A DNA stretch of 47,074 bases from Geodermatophilaceae bacterium (GTDB taxonomy: Bacteria > Actinomycetota > Actinomycetes > Mycobacteriales > Geodermatophilaceae): the NCBI GenBank assembly GCA_013812145.1, contig JACCTY010000101.1:1-47074 (forward strand), read 5' to 3'. The position numbers and the translations under genes are program-made. This document shows positions 43,167 to 47,074 of this stretch, one piece after another. Every line of letters starts with the position of its first letter. Positions within the stretch are counted from its first letter, which is position 1. The notes below the pieces were generated by a model. The model had not been told where the DNA came from and ran no database searches. It was given only the letters and a program-made list of their open reading frames with translations.

Positions 43167-43712
43167 ATGGCCGGTGCCATGCGCAAGATGGGGATCTACC
43201 TCGGTCTGGTCGAGGAAGACGACCGCCACCTGGACGATCCGGAGTACGCCGCGAGCGATCGGCACAGCGGCTCCCACGCAGCGGGGTCGTATTCGGAGGA
43301 GTCGGCTGCACCAGCGAGACAACTCCGTGCGGAGCGCGCGGCACGGGTCTGGGCCGGTACGCCGGACCCCCAGGCTCTTGCCCTAAACCAGCTAGGGCGT
43401 CCGGTTGCCGCGACGGGCCAAAGCGACCCCGGCACCTACCGGATCACGACGCTGCACCCGCGCACGTACAACGAGGCGCGCACGATCGGCGAGCACTTCC
43501 GCGCCGGCGTTCCGGTAATCATCAACCTCACCGAGATGGACGACTCCGATGCAAAGCGGCTGGTGGATTTCGCCGCCGGTCTGACCTTCGGTCTGCGAGG
43601 TAGCATCGAGCGCGTGACGAACAAGGTGTTCCTGCTGTCGCCGCAGAATGTCTCCGTCACGGCCGAGGACAAGGCCAGAATCGTCGAGGGCGGCTTCTTC
43701 AATCAGAGCTGA
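43167..43712 (+). CDS. sepF: Cell division protein SepF
   Basis: Membrane anchor for FtsZ, replacing FtsA in actinobacteria. The 181-residue protein has an amphipathic N-terminus ([18 protein letters not shown]), an acidic and flexible linker, and the SepF core ([43 protein letters not shown], and [14 protein letters not shown]). It is 25 bp after the yggS-like gene. Confidence 0.96.
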   Translation: MAGAMRKMGIYLGLVEEDDRHLDDPEYAASDRHSGSHAAGSYSEESAAPARQLRAERAARVWAGTPDPQALALNQLGRPVAATGQSDPGTYRITTLHPRTYNEARTIGEHFRAGVPVIINLTEMDDSDAKRLVDFAAGLTFGLRGSIERVTNKVFLLSPQNVSVTAEDKARIVEGGFFNQS

Positions 43713-43721
43713 CGGAGCTGC

Positions 43722-44018
43722 ATGGCCACCTTCTGGACGATCATCTACTTCGCGCTCTACGTCTACTTCCTGTTCCTGCTCGCCCGTCTGATCGTCGGCT
43801 GGGTGATGGTCTTCGCCCGGAACTGGCGACCCTCGGGCCTCATGGCGGCCGGCTTGGAGGTCGTCTACGCTGCCACGGACCCACCGCTCAAGGCCCTGCA
43901 GCGCGTCATCCCCCCGCTGAACCTGGGCACGGTGAGGTTAGATCTGGGGTTTATGGTGCTCCTGATCATCGTGTTCGTGCTGCGCGACGTGGCCGGGAGC
44001 CTGGCCATGACAAGCTGA
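43722..44018 (+). CDS. YggT-family membrane protein
   Basis: A 98-residue integral membrane protein with two long hydrophobic segments (about 4-30 and 70-93) joined by a loop with the YggT motif [13 protein letters not shown]. The family is conserved between sepF and divIVA and is thought to aid division or envelope function; mechanism is unknown. It begins 9 bp after sepF. Confidence 0.92.
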   Translation: MATFWTIIYFALYVYFLFLLARLIVGWVMVFARNWRPSGLMAAGLEVVYAATDPPLKALQRVIPPLNLGTVRLDLGFMVLLIIVFVLRDVAGSLAMTS

Positions 44019-44067
44019 CCGAGTACGTTACGACGCTCGACCCGACTTGAAGCTCCGAGGTGATGGC

Positions 44068-44856
44068 ATGCCGCTGACTCCCGCTGACGTCCACAACGTC
44101 GCGTTCAAGAAGCCGCCGATCGGCAAACGTGGGTACGACGAGGACGAGGTCGATGCCTTTCTGGATCTCGTCGAGGCCGAGTTCGCCCGCCTCATCGAGG
44201 AGAACGCCGACCTGCGCTCGCGCGCCGGCGGAACCGGCGAGCGTTTCACCCCCGACCGTGCGGTCGAGGAGGTGGAGCCGGCGGACGAGCCGGTCGAAGC
44301 CACCTCTCCGGCAGTACCGGCCGCGTCCGCCGCGGCCGAGCAGCCCCCCAGCCCTGGCGACGAGCTGACCCAGGCGACCCGGATGTTGGCACTGGCCACC
44401 GAAACAGCCGACCGGCATGTCGCGGAGGCCAAGGCGCAGGCCGACCGGCTGCTCGCCGAGGCGCGTACGTCCAGTGAGCAGACGGTCGCCGACGCCAAGG
44501 CGACCTCGGATGCGCAGCTCGCCGAGGCGCGAACGAAGTCCGAGGGGATGCTCAGCGACGCGAAGAGCCGCTCGGAGACGATGGAGCGGGAGTCTCGCAC
44601 TCGGGCGCAGGCGTTGACTCAGGACGCCGAGCGCAAGCAGACCGAGATCATGGGCAGTCTTGAGCAGCGCAAGGACTCGCTGGAGAAGCAGATCGAGCAG
44701 TTGCGCGCGTTCGAGCGGGAGTACCGGACCCGGCTCAAGTCCTATCTGGAGTCGCAACTGCGAGAACTGGACAGCCGCGACTTCGCCGAGCCCGCAGGAC
44801 AGCGGCCCGCCGGCGTCGGTCAGTCACCGAACAGCGCAATTCCGTCATCGGGCTGA
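44068..44856 (+). CDS. divIVA: Polar growth and division protein DivIVA/Wag31
   Basis: Coiled-coil scaffold that marks negatively curved membrane and directs polar growth. The 262-residue protein starts with the membrane-binding domain ([16 protein letters not shown], then [19 protein letters not shown]), has an acidic Pro/Ala linker (about 65-105), and a long Ala/Glu/Gln coiled coil of repeated heptads (about 105-235) with the tail [11 protein letters not shown]. The ATG at 44068 is supported by GAGGTGA upstream; an upstream in-frame start would add seven residues. A TACGTT at 44024 is a weak promoter candidate. Confidence 0.95.
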   Translation: MPLTPADVHNVAFKKPPIGKRGYDEDEVDAFLDLVEAEFARLIEENADLRSRAGGTGERFTPDRAVEEVEPADEPVEATSPAVPAASAAAEQPPSPGDELTQATRMLALATETADRHVAEAKAQADRLLAEARTSSEQTVADAKATSDAQLAEARTKSEGMLSDAKSRSETMERESRTRAQALTQDAERKQTEIMGSLEQRKDSLEKQIEQLRAFEREYRTRLKSYLESQLRELDSRDFAEPAGQRPAGVGQSPNSAIPSSG

Positions 44857-44874
44857 CCTCCCATCGAGCCGGCG

Positions 44875-45048
44875 ATGCGCATGCTGCTGCCGCTCGGCAT
44901 CCTGTTGGCCCTGACAGCTCTCGTCCTGTTGCTGTTGGGTCTGCGGGAGGTCGATGACCGGCTGTTGTGGGCCGCCGTGGCCGCCAGCGTTGCGGCTGCT
45001 GTGCTCGTTGTCGTGACGTTGCGGCGCCCGCCGGCACACCGCGGCTGA
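44875..45048 (+). CDS. Small two-helix membrane protein, 57 residues
   Basis: A short frame not belonging to any family that I recognise. It encodes two hydrophobic helices: LLPLGILLALTALVLLLLG (about 4-22) and a second from LLWAAVAASV to VLVVVT (about 30-47), split by the charged turn LREVDDR, with a basic tail. Third codon positions are G/C-rich, as in real genes here. It starts 18 bp after divIVA, without a clear ribosome site; a second in-frame ATG is two codons on. Its stop codon is part of the hairpin shared with ileS. Confidence 0.65.
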   Translation: MRMLLPLGILLALTALVLLLLGLREVDDRLLWAAVAASVAAAVLVVVTLRRPPAHRG

Positions 45049-45068
45049 GGTCGTAGCTTTCAGCCGCG
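45040..45068. terminator. Bidirectional hairpin between the small membrane gene and ileS
   Basis: CGCGGCTGA (45040-45048) and TCAGCCGCG (45060-45068) are perfect 9-bp complementary arms with an 11-nt loop. Each arm contains the stop codon of one of the two convergent genes. It could end transcription in both directions, although U tracts are lacking. Confidence 0.6.
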
Positions 45069-47074
45069 CGGACTGAGCCAGAACGTGACTCCCGGGTCCA
45101 CGGTGAACTCCGGCAGCTCCTCGTCCGGCGGTCGGGCGTTGGTGTACGACGTCGCCAACACCTCGGCGGCGACCGCCATCTCGTGCTCGCGCAGCGCTGT
45201 CGACGCCTCCCCGTCGTCGGCAACCCACCACAGAGCGATCCGGTCACTGATGGCCAGGCCGCTGGCCTTGCGCGCCTCCTGCACGGCGCGGACCACCTCC
45301 CGGGCGAGACCCGCGCGGTGCAGCTCGGGAGTAACGGTCAGGTCGAGAGCGAGACTTTCCCCGTGTTCGCTGGCCACCGCCCAGCCCGCGCGTGGTGTCT
45401 CGGTCACGATCAGATCGGCCGCGTCGAGCCGCACCGGCTCGCCGTCGACGACAACCGTCGCGGTCCCCTCGCGGATGGCAGCGGCCAGCTCGGCCGGATC
45501 GGCGTCGGCCACGGCGGCGGCGACGGCCTGCACGCCCTTGCCGAAGCGCCGGCCCAAGGTCCGGAAGCTGGCCTTGACGGTGACGTCGACGAGTTCGCCC
45601 CCGGCCTGGGTCAGTGGCTCGACGGACCGCACATTGAGTTCGTCGGCGACCTGGGCACGGAGTTCCGCGGGCAGAGCCTCCCAGCCGGCCGCGGCCACGA
45701 GTGCGCGAGCGAGCGGCTGCCGAGTGCGTACCTTGGATTGAGTGCGCGCGGTGCGCCCCAGGTCGACCAGCCGCCGGGCGAGGGCCATCTGCCTGCGCAG
45801 CTCAGAGTCGTTCTCGCCGGGCACCGGCCACTCGGCCAGGTGGACCGACTCGGGCACGCCGGGGACGGCATCGAGCATCAGGGCGGACCAGACCTGCTCG
45901 GTGACGAACGGCACCAGCGGCGCGAGCAGCCGGGTCAGGACGTCCAAGGCGTTGTGCAGCGTCGTGAGTGCGGCAGGATCGCCGTCCCAGAACCGTCGCC
46001 GGGACCGCCGTACGTACCAGTTGGACAGATCGTCGATGAAGCCCGACAACCGTCGACCGGCCCGGACGGTGTCGTACGACGACATCGCGTCGTCCACGTC
46101 CGACACCAAAGCGGCCACTTCCGAGGCCAGCCAGCGGTCCAGCATCGGTCGCTGCCCGAGTGCGGGGCGGTCCGCCGTCGGGTCATAGCCGGCCGCCGCG
46201 GCGTACAGCGTGAAGAACGAGGCGGTGTTCCAGTACGTCAACAGCACCTTGCGGACGATGTCCTCCAGGGCGGCGTGCCCTATCCGGCGCGCCGACCACG
46301 GTGACCCGCTCGTGGCCATGAACCAGCGCACGGCGTCCGCGCCGTGCCGGTCCATCAGCGGCAGCGGTTCGAGGATGTTGCCCAGGTGCTTGCTCATCTT
46401 GCGGCCGTCCTCGGCCAGGATGTGCCCCAGGCACAGCACCGTCTCGTAAGACGAGCGCCCGAACACCACGGTGGGCACGACCATCATGGTGTAGAACCAG
46501 CCCCTCGTCTGGTCGATCGCCTCGCAGATGAACTGGCCGGGAAAGGTCGCCTCGAACAGCTCGTTGTTGCGGTGCGGAGCGCCCCACTGCGCGAACGGCA
46601 TCGAGCCGGCGTCGTACCAGGCGTCGATGACCTGCGGCACCCGATGGGCGGTCTGGGCGCACTCGGGGCAGGGCAGCGTGACCTCGTCGACGTAGGGCCG
46701 GTGCGGGTCCAGGCCGCTGACGTCAGTGCCCGCGAGTTCGGACAGCTCGGCCAGCGACCCGACGCACGTGTCGTGCCCGTCGGGGCAGCGCCAGATCGGC
46801 AGCGGCGTACCCCAGTAGCGGTCGCGGGACAGCGCCCAGTCGACGTTGTTGTTCAGCCAGTCGCCGTACCGGCCGTACTTGATGTTCGCCGGGTACCAGT
46901 CGGTCCGCTCGTTCTCCGCCAGCAGTTGGTCCTTGACGGCGGTGGTCCGGATGTACCAGGACGGCTGCGCGTAGAACATGAGCGGTGTCTCGCACCGCCA
47001 GCAGTGCGGGTAGCTGTGCACGTTGGGGTCGTGCCGGAAGAGCAGACCGCGACGGTCGAGCTCCGGGACCAGGG
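45060..47074 (-). CDS. ileS: Isoleucyl-tRNA synthetase, C-terminal two thirds
   Basis: Class I aminoacyl-tRNA synthetase that charges tRNA-Ile; the frame is open to the right window edge, so the N-terminal HIGH motif and most of the editing domain are not seen. About 670 residues remain. Visible are CWRCETPLMFYAQPSW, the tRNA-binding WYDAGSMPFAQWG, the KMSKS motif as DGRKMSKHLGN, and the anticodon-binding domain (NTASFFTLYA to WYVRRSRRRFW). The C-terminus (FTVDPGVTFWLSPRG) lacks the Cys-rich zinc finger of E. coli-type IleRS, fitting the longer type-2 enzymes found in actinobacteria, some of which resist mupirocin. Confidence 0.95.
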   Translation of the reverse strand, partial: LVPELDRRGLLFRHDPNVHSYPHCWRCETPLMFYAQPSWYIRTTAVKDQLLAENERTDWYPANIKYGRYGDWLNNNVDWALSRDRYWGTPLPIWRCPDGHDTCVGSLAELSELAGTDVSGLDPHRPYVDEVTLPCPECAQTAHRVPQVIDAWYDAGSMPFAQWGAPHRNNELFEATFPGQFICEAIDQTRGWFYTMMVVPTVVFGRSSYETVLCLGHILAEDGRKMSKHLGNILEPLPLMDRHGADAVRWFMATSGSPWSARRIGHAALEDIVRKVLLTYWNTASFFTLYAAAAGYDPTADRPALGQRPMLDRWLASEVAALVSDVDDAMSSYDTVRAGRRLSGFIDDLSNWYVRRSRRRFWDGDPAALTTLHNALDVLTRLLAPLVPFVTEQVWSALMLDAVPGVPESVHLAEWPVPGENDSELRRQMALARRLVDLGRTARTQSKVRTRQPLARALVAAAGWEALPAELRAQVADELNVRSVEPLTQAGGELVDVTVKASFRTLGRRFGKGVQAVAAAVADADPAELAAAIREGTATVVVDGEPVRLDAADLIVTETPRAGWAVASEHGESLALDLTVTPELHRAGLAREVVRAVQEARKASGLAISDRIALWWVADDGEASTALREHEMAVAAEVLATSYTNARPPDEELPEFTVDPGVTFWLSPRG

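Noticed and set aside
45183-46304. A 373-codon plus-strand frame within ileS
   Set aside because: Antisense shadow of ileS.
1-47074. CRISPR arrays, tRNA or rRNA genes
   Set aside because: I saw no regular spaced repeats and no cloverleaf-like stretch with a T-loop consensus; small RNAs cannot be excluded by eye.

Overview
The window comes from a high-GC Gram-positive genome of the class Actinomycetia. The evidence is the very GC-rich third codon positions, GTG starts, a division/cell-wall (dcw) cluster without ftsA but with sepF, yggT and divIVA/wag31, an F420-type oxidoreductase, a DUF3040 gene, and actinobacterial-type SOS boxes (TCGAAC-N4-GTTCGA). The MurE DNPR motif indicates meso-diaminopimelate peptidoglycan. 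The order cannot be fixed from the sequence.

Left third (1-19.2 kb). A truncated DUF222/HNH gene is followed by a methyltransferase divergent from an SOS-controlled operon of DUF6504, a SAV_6107-type HEPN protein and the error-prone polymerase DnaE2. Next come toxin-antitoxin debris (a PIN remnant and a VapB-like remnant), a ThDP enzyme, methionine aminopeptidase, a second paralogous methyltransferase and a divergent kinase-like protein. An LLM-type oxidoreductase and a MerR regulator are divergently arranged. dinB follows with its own SOS box, then DUF3040 and a leftward MoxR-DUF58-transglutaminase operon.

Middle (19.3-24.4 kb). A PadR regulator, an ABC ATPase and an FtsX-like permease form a compact overlapping operon. 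A nucleotidyltransferase and a DUF6624 protein lie on the opposite strand. The mraZ promoter follows, with a phased array of GTGGGG repeats.

Right half (24.4-47 kb). The dcw cluster runs mraZ-rsmH-ftsL-ftsI-[scar]-murE-murF-mraY-murD-ftsW-murG-murC-ftsQ-(peroxidase-related gene)-ftsZ-pgeF-yggS-sepF-yggT-divIVA, then a 57-codon membrane protein and convergent ileS. Most genes from murE to ftsQ overlap by 4 bp. The cluster has three unusual interruptions: a repeat element between rsmH and ftsL; a 1-kb scar between ftsI and murE holding a multiply frameshifted BtrH-like pseudogene and a transposase fragment; and a peroxidase-related gene plus a glyoxalase-like remnant between ftsQ and ftsZ.

Regulation recurs across the window. 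Both translesion polymerase loci have an SOS box 7-8 bp after a TANNNT -10 hexamer. Several genes, including murE just after the scar, show TANNNT 6-7 nt before the start codon, the geometry expected for leaderless transcripts. I found no wholly unknown system. The best leads are the SOS operon with a HEPN protein and no visible ImuB, the scar in the dcw operon with re-promotered murE, and the repeated leaderless-promoter layout.
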